This document shows, one piece after another, positions 8,440 to 17,225 of a stretch of 64,000 nucleotides of DNA. Under the pieces are notes generated by a model. It saw only the letters and a list, made by a program, of their open reading frames with translations, made no database searches and was not told the DNA's origin. The position numbers and the translations under genes were made by a program. The stretch covers positions 37,493 to 101,492 of the forward strand of contig CAZKBM010000002.1 of assembly GCA_964550985.1 (NCBI GenBank). The letters are read 5' to 3'. The stretch comes from JAAYCI01 sp964550985. Lineage in GTDB: Bacteria; Bacillota; Clostridia; Oscillospirales; Ruminococcaceae. The stretch's first letter is position 1; the number at the start of each line of letters is the position of its first letter.

Positions 8440-9024
8440 TTACCAAGCGCCATCTATTTCGGATGGCGGGGTTTCGGGGTCATACAGGCCAACGCCAACA
8501 GCCACCACAGCATCGCTTCCGGGCTGCAATGTCAAGCTCACGGTGATGTCCTGTTTTTGAAACTGAATTCTGTCCTCCTCTTGGTACAGGCCGCCAAACG
8601 CCAGAAGGCTAGGCGCGGCATAACCGGCCTCTTCCAGCAGTTGCCGGGCCCGTCCGGCGGCCATGCCAACTTTCACTCCATACACGTGGTAGCCGCCGCC
8701 TTCAATACCCACATGGCCTAAGCGGGCCACTTGGGCGTTATGCGGATAGGGCAAAAAGTAACCGGTTAGATGCTCGTCCACCCAAATCATCTCGGGGTTA
8801 TATTCAAGGCCCGGCGTGTAGTTACCACCATTGGTACTGGATTCCTCAAAAAACACCAAAGGCCCCAAATCACTTTGCTGGTTTAACAGCACGGCCTCTT
8901 TTTCAGTTTCTGTATAATGCGCAGGGTCAATTTCCGGCGGGGCACTGTTGGGTACCGCCGTGCAAGCCCCAAAAACAGCTAAAAAAACCCCTTGGGCGCA
9001 CAGCAGTGCCAATGTCTTTTTCAT
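8440..9024 (-). CDS. Lipoprotein of unknown function
   Basis: A 194-residue protein with a lipoprotein signal: MKKTLALLCAQGVFLAV followed by the lipobox VFGAC, so Cys about 20 would be lipidated and the protein anchored outside the membrane. The C-terminal segment from VYGVKVGMAAGRARQLLEEA onward aligns by eye with the end of the neighbouring secreted protein (7446-8426), sharing VYG, an Ala/Arg/Glu helix, a GY pair and a final beta-rich tail. A GAGGTG ribosome site precedes the start. Function is unknown; the pair may bind a common partner at the cell surface. Confidence 0.65.
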   Translation of the reverse strand: MKKTLALLCAQGVFLAVFGACTAVPNSAPPEIDPAHYTETEKEAVLLNQQSDLGPLVFFEESSTNGGNYTPGLEYNPEMIWVDEHLTGYFLPYPHNAQVARLGHVGIEGGGYHVYGVKVGMAAGRARQLLEEAGYAAPSLLAFGGLYQEEDRIQFQKQDITVSLTLQPGSDAVVAVGVGLYDPETPPSEIDGAW

Positions 9025-9069
9025 CCTACACCTCAGCGGGCCCCTTTGCTTTTCGCTCTTTTCATCTCT

Positions 9070-10218
9070 TTATATATCGGTATCACAAAGGCACTGCATC
9101 TTACCCCCGGCGTTCATGCAAATGGGCGTTACGTTGTTGCGGGTTAGGCGCACCATCTCTTTCAGGCGCTTTTTCTCGTCTGGCATATACAATATAAAGG
9201 CCACCCCCTCACGCTTGGCACGGCCTGTACGGCCAATGCGGTGGGTGTAATACTCGTTGGAAGGGGGCAAATCATAGTTGAACACCGCGTCAACATCCTC
9301 AACATCTATGCCGCGCGCGGCCACGTCGGTGGCTATCAGCACCCGTAGTTTCCCCTCTTTGAAACGGCCCATAATCTGGTTGCGCTCAGCCTGAGAAAGG
9401 TCCCCGTGCAGGCAATCCACATCAAAATGCAAGCGGGCCAACTGGTTTGCCAGCATGGCCGTTGTATATTTCGTGTTGCAAAACACCATCACCCGCTCAT
9501 ATTCGCCCCCCACAATCAGGGCGGCAAGGTCGGGCAGCTTATTGCGGCCGGTGGTCTCCAGCGAATACTGGGTAATCTTGGGCTGCGAGGCCTCCACGGG
9601 CTGCACGGTAATCTCCACGGCGTCGCGCTGGTACAGCCAGCCTATGTCCATCACCTCACGGCTGATGGTGGCCGAAAACATCCCCAGTTGCTTTTTGTTT
9701 TTCAGGCTATCCAAAATGCGGCGCACATCTTTGTAAAAGCCCATGTCCAGCATCTCGTCGGCCTCGTCCAGCACCACGCGGGTCACGGTATCAAGCCTAA
9801 CGGTACGGCGCTTCATATGGTCCAAAAGGCGGCCGGGGGTGGCCACAATAATTTGGGGCCCCTTTTGCAGTTGGTCAAACTGTTTGGTTATGGCCTGCCC
9901 ACCATAGACGCAGGCAATGCGCACCTCGGGCAAAAAATGGGCCAAGTCCCGCAAATCTTCCGTTATCTGCCGGGCAAGCTCCCGCGTGGGGGCCAAAATT
10001 AAAGCCTGGGTTTTATCACTGGCACGGTTTAAATCCACAAGCAGGGGTATGCCAAACGCGCAGGTTTTGCCCGTTCCGGTGGGGGCTTTGGCAATTACAT
10101 CCTTGCCCTCCAGCATGGGGGCAATGGCTTTCTCCTGCACCTCTGTCAACTCTTCAAAGCCCATGCGCTCAACGGCGCGGCGTATTTCGGCGGGCAGGTT
10201 CATCTCGCTATACAACAT
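9070..10218 (-). CDS. DEAD-box RNA helicase (short form)
   Basis: This ATP-dependent RNA helicase probably helps ribosome assembly or RNA turnover. The 382-residue protein is essentially the two RecA-like domains: Q motif region, APTGTGKT (motif I), PTRELA, TPGRLLDH, DEAD (II), SAT (III), and HRIGRTGR (VI). It ends soon after motif VI and lacks the basic or RNA-binding C-terminal extension of CshA/DbpA types, unlike the second helicase at 18031. An AGAGAGG ribosome site lies about 11 bases before ATG 10218. No specific substrate can be assigned. Confidence 0.93.
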   Translation of the reverse strand: MLYSEMNLPAEIRRAVERMGFEELTEVQEKAIAPMLEGKDVIAKAPTGTGKTCAFGIPLLVDLNRASDKTQALILAPTRELARQITEDLRDLAHFLPEVRIACVYGGQAITKQFDQLQKGPQIIVATPGRLLDHMKRRTVRLDTVTRVVLDEADEMLDMGFYKDVRRILDSLKNKKQLGMFSATISREVMDIGWLYQRDAVEITVQPVEASQPKITQYSLETTGRNKLPDLAALIVGGEYERVMVFCNTKYTTAMLANQLARLHFDVDCLHGDLSQAERNQIMGRFKEGKLRVLIATDVAARGIDVEDVDAVFNYDLPPSNEYYTHRIGRTGRAKREGVAFILYMPDEKKRLKEMVRLTRNNVTPICMNAGGKMQCLCDTDI

Positions 10219-10399
10219 ATAGAACGATTCCTCTCTCTGGCTGCTGGGGGTTTTGGGGTACCCGTGGTTGCTGTGAATTGCTTGGGATTGCTGTGGGCTC
10301 CTATAGTACCTGCGGGTTCTTGTGGTTCTCTTGGTTCTCGGAGTTCTTAAGGGGGCGTTGGGGTTAATCTTTTACCCAAAAACGGTATGGCCCCTCGTT

Positions 10400-12085
10400 T
10401 TACAAAAAGGCCACTAAGGTCATAATACCCACCAGGCACAGGTATAAAATCATGCCCACATTGGCAATACAAATGCGGCCAAACCCTTTTCTTTTTGGCC
10501 TTGGGGCCGCATAGGGGGGCGGGTTGCCGTAATAAGCGGCGGGCAGGGGGGCCTGCCATGGAACCTGCTGCCGTGCATCATCGGGCCGCCAGGGTACGGC
10601 GGGGGCGGGTTGCCAGGGAGGGGGGGGGGCCATTGCCGGTGGCGCTGCCTGCTGCCCGGGGGGGCCCCCCGGCCCGGGGTATGCATAATAGTAGGGGGGC
10701 TGTGGCGCGCCGTAGCCATAGGGGCCCTGCTGTACAGGGCCTGGGTATCCACCCATGGCTACGCCGCCATAGGGCTGGGCATAGGCCGGTGGCACGGGCG
10801 GGGCCACCCCCTGCGAATGCCTTATCGGCGGCGGGCGGTGGTAAGCCTCTACCGGGGCGGGCTGGGTGGGCGCAGTATGGCTGGGGGCTGTAAAACCTGG
10901 CGAAGCCGCCCCGGGGTATTGCGCCCCCTCATACGCCCCAGGGTAGTTCTGCCCATACGCCTGCCCTTGGCCTTGGTTTTGCGCCTGGGTGTAGCCCTGC
11001 CCATACGCCTGACCGTAGCTCTGGCCAAAAGCTCTGTCATAGCCTTGGTGGTATACCTGGCTGTAATCTTCTTGGCTGTGCGCCTGGGTGTAGCCCTGGC
11101 CATGCTGGCCATAGCCCTGGGCGTAAGCATAGGGCGCATGGGCGCCGGGCATTGGGCCCGCGGGCCCCCATGCGCCGTTTGCCCCATACCCGCCATAGGC
11201 GGCTTCACCACTGGGCGGCTGGGCGGCTTGTTCCCACAAATTGCTGCGCGGCGGCTTATAGGGCCAGCCGGGTTCAGCCGGGGGCTGTAACTGTTTTAGC
11301 ACCTTGCGTATGCTCAGGCCAAACACAACAGCCGCACCGGCAATCAGGGCAAACTCTCCAATCACCACACCCATAACTGCCGCATCGCCCAGTTCCATCA
11401 GGGCGGGCACCACGGTCATGCCCAGGGTATTCAGCAAAAAATGCAGGGCGATGGGCACCCATATACTGCCCGTGCGCAGGTACAGGTAGGCAAACAGCAT
11501 GCCCACCACCATGGCATAACCTATTTGGTTTACATTGGCATGGAAGAGGCCAAAGCACAGGCCGCTGAGCACAATATAAATTTTATCCCCGCCCCCGCGC
11601 AGCTTGCGCCGCAACATGTAGCGGAACAAAAATTCCTCGCCCAAGGCCGGTACAACAGCCCCAAACAAAATGCTTTGCAGTGGCCCGCCTGTGTTTGCCA
11701 AGGCGTCTATTCCATCCGTATAGGTGCTGCCACGCAGCATATCAATTAGGCTAACCAAAATATTGGTTACCATGCTAATGGCATAGGTGGCCCCCAGGCA
11801 AAACACAAGAGCCATTAGATATTTGCCTATCCCAAAAGGTTTTTTCTCCCTCGGGGCCTCCTGGCCATCCGGCGCCAGGCGCAAAATAAGCAGATACACC
11901 GGGGCTGCCAGCAAATAAAGCGGCGCGTCATTTAAAATCCATATGCCCCAGTCGCTCTCCAAAAATGTGGGCGCAAAACTTTGCAGCAACATCGAAAGAA
12001 CAAACATCGAGCCAATCCACACCAGCATCATGGCAAACAGGGCCAGGCCGATGACGGAACATACTTTTTTGGGGGAACGGGCCAT
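10400..12085 (-). CDS. CPBP-family membrane protease with a long Q/G/Y/P-rich tail
   Basis: The 561-residue protein begins with several membrane segments and the three CPBP (Abi/Rce1-type) glutamic-protease motifs: EEFLFR (about 150-155), a His in FGLFHAN (about 182) and HFLLN (about 215-219). From about residue 270 to 534 it becomes a low-complexity region full of Gln, Gly, Tyr, Pro and Ala with recurring YGQ and GYTQA units, and a final hydrophobic segment (536-561) could be one more membrane span. The start ATG 12085 has AGAAGGAG before it. The protease domain is a sound call; the prion-like tail is unusual for the family and its role is unknown. Confidence 0.8.
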   Translation of the reverse strand: MARSPKKVCSVIGLALFAMMLVWIGSMFVLSMLLQSFAPTFLESDWGIWILNDAPLYLLAAPVYLLILRLAPDGQEAPREKKPFGIGKYLMALVFCLGATYAISMVTNILVSLIDMLRGSTYTDGIDALANTGGPLQSILFGAVVPALGEEFLFRYMLRRKLRGGGDKIYIVLSGLCFGLFHANVNQIGYAMVVGMLFAYLYLRTGSIWVPIALHFLLNTLGMTVVPALMELGDAAVMGVVIGEFALIAGAAVVFGLSIRKVLKQLQPPAEPGWPYKPPRSNLWEQAAQPPSGEAAYGGYGANGAWGPAGPMPGAHAPYAYAQGYGQHGQGYTQAHSQEDYSQVYHQGYDRAFGQSYGQAYGQGYTQAQNQGQGQAYGQNYPGAYEGAQYPGAASPGFTAPSHTAPTQPAPVEAYHRPPPIRHSQGVAPPVPPAYAQPYGGVAMGGYPGPVQQGPYGYGAPQPPYYYAYPGPGGPPGQQAAPPAMAPPPPWQPAPAVPWRPDDARQQVPWQAPLPAAYYGNPPPYAAPRPKRKGFGRICIANVGMILYLCLVGIMTLVAFL

Positions 12086-12154
12086 TTTTTCTCCTTCTTG
12101 TAAAACCATGCAAAATAACTGCCTATTGGCAGAATTGAGAGTAATACTAATTCT

Positions 12155-12278
12155 GAGTAAAAACTCTATCAAATTTTTACTCTGATGTTGCAGCAAAATA
12201 CGCTGCAACGCGTCATCTCCGCGCCAAGCGCCTCGCTTCGCTCGGTTGCGCTACGAAACAGCGCTGCGGCGCTAGTTA
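12155..12278. repeat. Hairpin-rich repeat element, copy A (diverged)
   Basis: The 392-base gap between the CPBP gene and the AraC gene holds consecutive perfect hairpins: GAGTAAAAA/TTTTTACTC (12155-12163, 12174-12182) and GTTGCAGC/GCTGCAAC (12187-12194, 12202-12209), then a GC-rich palindromic block. Bases 12210-12277 share a core with 17871-17938, including CGGTTGCGCT, CGAAACAG, CTGCGG and CTAGT. This points to a dispersed palindromic element. No reading frame is convincing here. Confidence 0.55.
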
Positions 12279-12399
12279 TGTAAAATTTCTGTTATCGCGA
12301 AGCATCCCCTTGCGGGAAAAATAAAGTGAAGTTTTTAACGAAATTTAGGATAAAACGAAGAAACGCCAGAACGCTATATAGTATAGCATAAAACCCGCA

Positions 12400-12437
12400 A
12401 AAAGAAAAGCGCCCCCGCATGTATAAAGCGCGGGGGC
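12400..12437 (-). terminator. Intrinsic terminator of the AraC-type regulator gene
   Basis: On the minus strand GCCCCCGC (12437-12430) pairs with GCGGGGGC (12418-12411), followed by a T-rich run (12410-12400). It lies 40 bases beyond the regulator's stop codon. Confidence 0.7.
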
Positions 12438-12477
12438 TATATGGCAACCGGCGAGGGGCAAACGCCGCCTGCGGCCA

Positions 12478-13317
12478 CTACTGGTTTTTCTTTTTGTATT
12501 GCTGGGGCGAAATGCCATATTCCTTGGTAAACGCCCGGTAAAAGCCCGCGTAATCTCCAAATCCACAGCGCTGGTACGCCTCTTTTACGGGCACGCCGTT
12601 CAGCATGGCCTCCCGCCCAATTTGCAGGCGGCGCAAAAGTACATAGTGGTATAGCGAGGTGCCCATCTGCTTTTTAAAGCTGTGCGCCAAATGCGAGGGG
12701 CTGTAGCCAAACTGTTCGGCCAGGCCCTCCACGGTAAGCGCCTGGGTGCAGTTTTGGTGGATATTTGTGAGCACGGGGGAAAGCCGATTTTGGATACCGG
12801 CCAAAAGCACCTCTTTATCCAAAGTTTTTACCACGCGGTTTATCTGCACCACAAGGGCGCTTAGCATGGCTTTTGTGGAAAGTTCCGAGTTCAGCTTATC
12901 GCCCCGGCACTCGGCCACCACAGTTTCAAAACCGCCTTCCAGCCCCAAAAACATCTCCTCGGGCAGGCGCAATAGGTAGCGCCCCTCGCCACTGGCGCGG
13001 GTAAAGGCATAGTCGGCGTTATCATCCTGCAATTTTAAAAAGGTGAGGAAGCGGCGGGTCATCCAAATGCCGTGGCGCTGGAAGGGGCAGCCGCGTTGTT
13101 TCAGGCTGGCGCCCACCATCATCCCCGCGGGTATCAGCAAAATATCCCCCGCGCGCAGCTTATAGCACTGGTCTTCCACCCAGTAATCCGCCCCGCCCTC
13201 TGTCACGCAAAGAATCTCATACACCTCCCGCATACTGGAAGGTATCTGCCCCGCAGCTTCGTCCCGTGAGGTGCCCGCTTCGTAGTCTTGCTTTCGCAGC
13301 AGCATGGCCCCTGCCAT
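12478..13317 (-). CDS. AraC-family regulator with N-terminal cupin-like domain
   Basis: A 279-residue DNA-binding regulator. The N-terminal half (about residues 15-110) looks like the small-molecule-binding cupin domain of AraC proteins (YKLRAGDILLIPAGM). The C-terminal 100 residues carry two helix-turn-helix units: LAEQFGYSPSHLAHSFKKQMG and the signature GFGDYAGFYRAFTKEYGISP. ATG 13317 has GGAGG eight bases upstream and was preferred to ATG 13335. It stands alone between a flippase gene and a repeat-rich gap, so its target is unknown, though sugar-responsive regulation would be usual. Confidence 0.88.
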   Translation of the reverse strand: MAGAMLLRKQDYEAGTSRDEAAGQIPSSMREVYEILCVTEGGADYWVEDQCYKLRAGDILLIPAGMMVGASLKQRGCPFQRHGIWMTRRFLTFLKLQDDNADYAFTRASGEGRYLLRLPEEMFLGLEGGFETVVAECRGDKLNSELSTKAMLSALVVQINRVVKTLDKEVLLAGIQNRLSPVLTNIHQNCTQALTVEGLAEQFGYSPSHLAHSFKKQMGTSLYHYVLLRRLQIGREAMLNGVPVKEAYQRCGFGDYAGFYRAFTKEYGISPQQYKKKNQ

Positions 13318-13601
13318 CAAACCGCCTCCTAACAAAATATTTCACAAAAGGCTATGGGCGCCACCCAAGTTGTACCGCACCTGGGCCGCAACACATACAT
13401 ATCATGTGAACCTTGCCCATATCCAGGGTTTTTCGCTCAGTTGTACTATTATACCGCCCCTGTACGGTTATTGCAAGATATTGCCCTACAAAAACCGCAG
13501 GTTTCTTTTCCTCTGTTCTTTCACAAAACCACAGTAGGCTTTACGTAATTAACAAGATTTAACTATAGTAACTCATTACTGGCTGTTAATTTTGTCTTAT
13601 T

Positions 13602-15026
13602 TTAGTTTTCAGCAGTTTTTTTGCCCCCACGCCGTTTTTGCAGTACTTGCCGCACGCCACGCAGCAAAGGCGCAAAATTTAAGGCCCCCAACAATAGCAG
13701 CAGTATGCCCGCCCACAGCCACCACAGCGGCAGTTCATACAATAAAACAGCCACCATAATAAACAGAATCACCGAACCTAGGCACAGCCGCAGCGGCTGG
13801 AAGTTGATATGGATGAGATGGCGTGTATTGGCACAGCGAACAATAAAAACCAAAACATAACTTAAAAAAGTTGCAAAAGCCGCGCCATTTGGCCCCCAGC
13901 GCGGAATAAGCAGGGCGTTGAGGGCAATGTTGGCCGCCGCCCCCACCATAATGGTAACCAGAGAGAGCATCGACTTTTTTTCCACCATATAAACACTGTT
14001 TAAAAAGGCCACAAAGCTGGAAAATACCGCCGCCAAAATGAGGATGGGCACATAGCGCCAGGCCTCGGAAAAAGAGGGGGCCACCAGCAGTTGCATAACC
14101 CACCGGCAGGCAAAAATAAGCCCGCCGCCCGCCAGCAAGGTGATGCTGAGCACCGCGCTAAACACCTGGGAAAAGAACCGTTCTCGTTTTGGGCCCTGCC
14201 CGTCGGTTACGGCCGAGAGCTGCCAGGCCTCAGTAAATATGGTTGACATGATAGAGACAATGGTGGGGATTTTATAGGCCGCCGCATACAGGCCGTTTTC
14301 GGCCGGGCCCCAGATATAGGAGATAAAGTAGCGGTCGCTGGCATTGGTAACCCACCAAAACATCAAAGCCGGCACCAGCGGCAGCGAATAGCGCAGCATC
14401 TGCTTGTACAGGCTAAAATCCAGCCCTTTAAAGCGGATGAAATGCCAAAGCCTTGCCACCAGCGAGAGAAAAATCACACTCAGCGCGTCGGCGCAGATGA
14501 TGGAGAGCAGGTAGCCGGTGGTGCCCATCCTCCACACCACTAAAAACAGCAGGTTAAAGCCCAGGGTAAACGCCGTGGAGAGGATGCCGTCTAAGGCGTA
14601 CAGCCGGGTGTACAGTTTTGCGCGCACAAATTGGCAGCACAGGGTGCGCAGGCAGGAAATGAGCACATACACGTACAAAAGCAGCACATTGCCCTGTAAA
14701 AGCGAAACTTGCCCAATGAGGGGGATAAAGGCCAAAAGCACGGCAAAACCCATGCCAATGGCCAATAGTCCCCCGCTAAAAACGTCTTTTTTATCAATTC
14801 CCTTTTCCAGCCCAAAGCGTATCACCGCGTTGGATATACCCAAGCTAACCAGCGGTATAAGCAAGTTGGAACTGGCCACCACCAAATCCACAATGCCAAA
14901 ACTATCGGCACTGAGGTAGCTGGTGTATAGCCTGGTTAGCAAAAAGCTCAGTACCTTGCTGGAAAAGGTGCTGGCCGCGAATAATGCCGTATTAGAAAGT
15001 AGCCGGGTATACTTGTTTTTTCCCAC
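13602..15026 (-). CDS. Polysaccharide flippase of the Wzx/MATE-like superfamily
   Basis: The 474-residue integral membrane protein has about 12-14 hydrophobic segments. Its N-terminus (NTALFAASTFSSKVLSFLLT followed by RLYTSYLS) and the later SDRYFISYIWG motif match the polysaccharide biosynthesis transporter family, which moves lipid-linked oligosaccharides across the membrane. The start is GTG 15026 with only a weak GGCGGCG ribosome site. A Lys/Arg-rich tail follows the last membrane segment. It lies 71 bases after a YgjP peptidase gene and has no glycosyltransferases nearby, so the cargo is unknown. Confidence 0.85.
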   Translation of the reverse strand: MGKNKYTRLLSNTALFAASTFSSKVLSFLLTRLYTSYLSADSFGIVDLVVASSNLLIPLVSLGISNAVIRFGLEKGIDKKDVFSGGLLAIGMGFAVLLAFIPLIGQVSLLQGNVLLLYVYVLISCLRTLCCQFVRAKLYTRLYALDGILSTAFTLGFNLLFLVVWRMGTTGYLLSIICADALSVIFLSLVARLWHFIRFKGLDFSLYKQMLRYSLPLVPALMFWWVTNASDRYFISYIWGPAENGLYAAAYKIPTIVSIMSTIFTEAWQLSAVTDGQGPKRERFFSQVFSAVLSITLLAGGGLIFACRWVMQLLVAPSFSEAWRYVPILILAAVFSSFVAFLNSVYMVEKKSMLSLVTIMVGAAANIALNALLIPRWGPNGAAFATFLSYVLVFIVRCANTRHLIHINFQPLRLCLGSVILFIMVAVLLYELPLWWLWAGILLLLLGALNFAPLLRGVRQVLQKRRGGKKTAEN

Positions 15027-15097
15027 GCTTTACGCCGCCAGAGGGCCTTACTTGAATACGCCGCCCCGTTTTGCCAAACCGGGCCGGCCATTGGCCC

Positions 15098-15640
15098 CTA
15101 TCCCTTCAACAGTTTTCTTCGCTCTTTGTAGTCCGGCATCAGCCGGGCCATCTCGGCATGAAAGCCCGCCCCGTGGTTGGGGTGCAAAAAATGCACGTAT
15201 TCGTGCAGCACCACATATTCCAGCGCCGGGCGGGGGCGTTCGGCCAGGCGCTTGTTCAGCGTTATCCGCCGCTTTGCCATATGGCAGCTTCCCCAGCGGC
15301 TTTTCATCTCCCGCACCCGTATCTCAGGTTTTTGGGGCAATATCCCCGCAAACAGGGGGTAAATTTGGTCGCTTACCGCGGTAAACAGCCGCCGGCACTC
15401 CTCGTCTGTATACCGGCAGGGGCCTTCGGCGGGGCGGTTTTGCATCTGCCCGCAGGTGCGTAGCACCCAAGGGGCCTTTTGCAGCAAAAAGCCCTCTATC
15501 TCCCGTTTGGGCATCCGCAGGGGTGCGCTTACAGCCACACTGCCATCGGGCCGAATGCGCACATTCAGGTTTTTTACCCGTTTTCGGCAAAAGCTATAGC
15601 GCAGTTCCCCATAGGGGGTGGTCAGTTTTTCCTCGTCCAT
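15098..15640 (-). CDS. YgjP-like zinc metallopeptidase (M48-type, DUF45)
   Basis: A 180-residue cytosolic protein with the zinc motif HEYVH (residues 146-150) followed by HPNHGAGFHAEM, and the family's upstream MKSRWGSC block (112-119). These are hallmarks of the YgjP/DUF45 metallopeptidases, which are related to SprT; the substrate is unknown. A GGAGAGG ribosome site precedes ATG 15640. It is probably transcribed with the downstream flippase gene. Confidence 0.88.
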   Translation of the reverse strand: MDEEKLTTPYGELRYSFCRKRVKNLNVRIRPDGSVAVSAPLRMPKREIEGFLLQKAPWVLRTCGQMQNRPAEGPCRYTDEECRRLFTAVSDQIYPLFAGILPQKPEIRVREMKSRWGSCHMAKRRITLNKRLAERPRPALEYVVLHEYVHFLHPNHGAGFHAEMARLMPDYKERRKLLKG

Positions 15641-15656
15641 GCCTCTCCAAAACCCA

Positions 15657-15684
15657 GCCGCAGGCAGGTTACCCCGCCTGCGGC
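15657..15684 (-). terminator. Hairpin after the mini-rubredoxin gene
   Basis: GCCGCAGGC and GCCTGCGGC form a 9-bp stem with a 10-base loop. On the minus strand it is followed by TGGGTTTTGG, a weak T tract, so termination after the rubredoxin gene is likely but may be partial. Confidence 0.5.
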
Positions 15685-15697
15685 CGCATTTGCAAAA

Positions 15698-15814
15698 CTA
15701 GTCGGTCACTTCTTCAAAGTTTTCATCGCCACTGGCACCACATACGGGGCAGGGGTCGGGGTGGGTTTCACCTTCAAAAACTTCACCACAAACAATACAG
15801 CGCCACTTTTTCAT
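15698..15814 (-). CDS. Rubredoxin-like protein of 38 residues
   Basis: This very small iron protein has two knuckles, CIVC (residues 6-9) and CPVC (22-25), which would hold one Fe(SCys)4 site, as in the rubredoxin domain at the end of rubrerythrins (MKKWRCIVCGEVFEG). It is shorter than classical rubredoxins of about 52 residues. I chose ATG 15814 because GGAGG lies eight bases upstream; longer in-frame extensions lack one. The neighbour upstream is a flavodiiron protein, for which rubredoxin is the established electron donor, so a role in oxygen or NO reduction is a reasonable inference. Confidence 0.85.
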   Translation of the reverse strand: MKKWRCIVCGEVFEGETHPDPCPVCGASGDENFEEVTD

Positions 15815-15977
15815 AGGGATAACCTCCATTATATAATGTGAGCGGCAGACCAAGAAAGGTTTGCCACTGCGGAACCCGGTATAAAACACTGCACAGGGGG
15901 CAGAACTTTGGGGCAGGCGGCAGGCGCTGCCCTGCCCTGCCCGCACAGGGGCCTTGCCCTGTCGGTTGCAGTGCGTT

Positions 15978-17180
15978 TTAGGCCTCAAGCATGGCCTTTG
16001 CAAAATCGCGGCCAAATTTTTGCGCCTCGGCCAAATCCTCTTCACTGGGTTTTAATCGTACCCGCAGGCTGGGCAGAGGTAAATTCATATGCAGCTGGTC
16101 CAGCCGGGAGGCTATGTTGTGCACGGCCTCACCGCTCCACCCGTAGCTGCCAAAGGCCCCGGCAAACTTGCTGCGGTGTATCACGGGGTTTAGCCCCAGC
16201 ATAGCCTCATACACCGGCGGCAAAGCGTCGCCTACCAGGGTGGGGCTACCCAGCAAAATGCCGTCGGCGGCTTCCACCGCTGCCTGGGCCGCCTTCATGT
16301 CATCCGTTACAAGGTCAAAAAGCCTTACCTGCTTTACTCCGCCCGCACGCAGGCCCTGTTCAATTTCGCGGGCCAGGGTGGCCGTATAACCGTAGGCGCT
16401 CACATATACAATCGCCACCGTTTTTTCGGTTTTGGGCGCGGGGCGGCTCCAGTCTCGGTACATTTGAATGTAGGCGGGGATATCGGCACGCAGCACCGGC
16501 CCGTGGCCATTGCCGATAAATTCTATGGGCAGGCCTTCCATTTTATCCAGCGCACGGCCCACATGGGGTATTTTATACGGCCCCATGATATTGTCAAAAT
16601 AATACTTATATGCCTCCAAAAAAATAGAGGCGTCGCCCATTTTATCATTGAACACCCGTTCATCGGCATAGTGGCAGCCGAACATGTCGCAGCTAAACAG
16701 GGCCTTCAATTCGGGGATATAGCTGAACTGGGTATCGGGCCAGTGCAGCATGGGGGTGCTGAAAAATTTCAGGGTCAGGCCCCCAAGGTCAATCTCATCT
16801 TTTTCGGTCACCACCCGGTGGGGGAACTCCCGGTTTAAAATTTCACCCAAAAAGGTCATGGCTGTGCCAGAGCCCAGCACCGTGGCGCGGGAGGCCAGCT
16901 CCAAAAGCCGCTCCATACAGCCGGAGTGGTCGGGCTCGGTATGGTTACAAACAATATAGTCGATATCGGCAGGCTCACACACCTCGCGGATGTTGGCCAA
17001 AAATTCCTCGCAAAATTTATCTTTCACCGCCTCAAACAGCACGGTTTTGTTTTCGCCCTTAACCAAAAAAGAGTTGTATGTCGTTCCGTCTTTGGTCTCC
17101 ATAATGATGTCAAACACCCGCAGGTTTTTGTCCATCACACCCACCGACCAAATTTTATCTTTTGCCAAAATTGCGCTCAT
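15978..17180 (-). CDS. Flavodiiron protein (A-type flavoprotein, FprA-like)
   Basis: Flavodiiron proteins reduce oxygen to water, or NO to N2O, and so protect anaerobes. The 400-residue protein has a metallo-beta-lactamase-like di-iron domain (residues 1-250) with the HxExDH motif as HTEPDH (80-85), and a flavodoxin domain (about 255-400) with the FMN loop VYVSAYGYTATLA. The ATG at 17180 follows AAAGGAG. The 38-residue rubredoxin-like gene lies downstream on the same strand. No flavin reductase is fused, so reduction through rubredoxin is the likely route. Confidence 0.95.
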   Translation of the reverse strand: MSAILAKDKIWSVGVMDKNLRVFDIIMETKDGTTYNSFLVKGENKTVLFEAVKDKFCEEFLANIREVCEPADIDYIVCNHTEPDHSGCMERLLELASRATVLGSGTAMTFLGEILNREFPHRVVTEKDEIDLGGLTLKFFSTPMLHWPDTQFSYIPELKALFSCDMFGCHYADERVFNDKMGDASIFLEAYKYYFDNIMGPYKIPHVGRALDKMEGLPIEFIGNGHGPVLRADIPAYIQMYRDWSRPAPKTEKTVAIVYVSAYGYTATLAREIEQGLRAGGVKQVRLFDLVTDDMKAAQAAVEAADGILLGSPTLVGDALPPVYEAMLGLNPVIHRSKFAGAFGSYGWSGEAVHNIASRLDQLHMNLPLPSLRVRLKPSEEDLAEAQKFGRDFAKAMLEA

Positions 17181-17225
17181 ACTTCTGTTTCTCCTTTATT
17201 CATTACACTATCACTATAAACGGCC

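Noticed and set aside
10219..10399. Low-complexity stretch with repeated GGTTCT-like words between helicase and CPBP genes
   Set aside because: The repeats are short and irregular, with no hairpin, frame or promoter; it looks like simple slippage sequence.
11152..11376. Plus-strand frames opposite the CPBP tail
   Set aside because: They arise from the biased composition of the Q/G/Y-rich coding repeats on the other strand and carry no ribosome sites or motifs.
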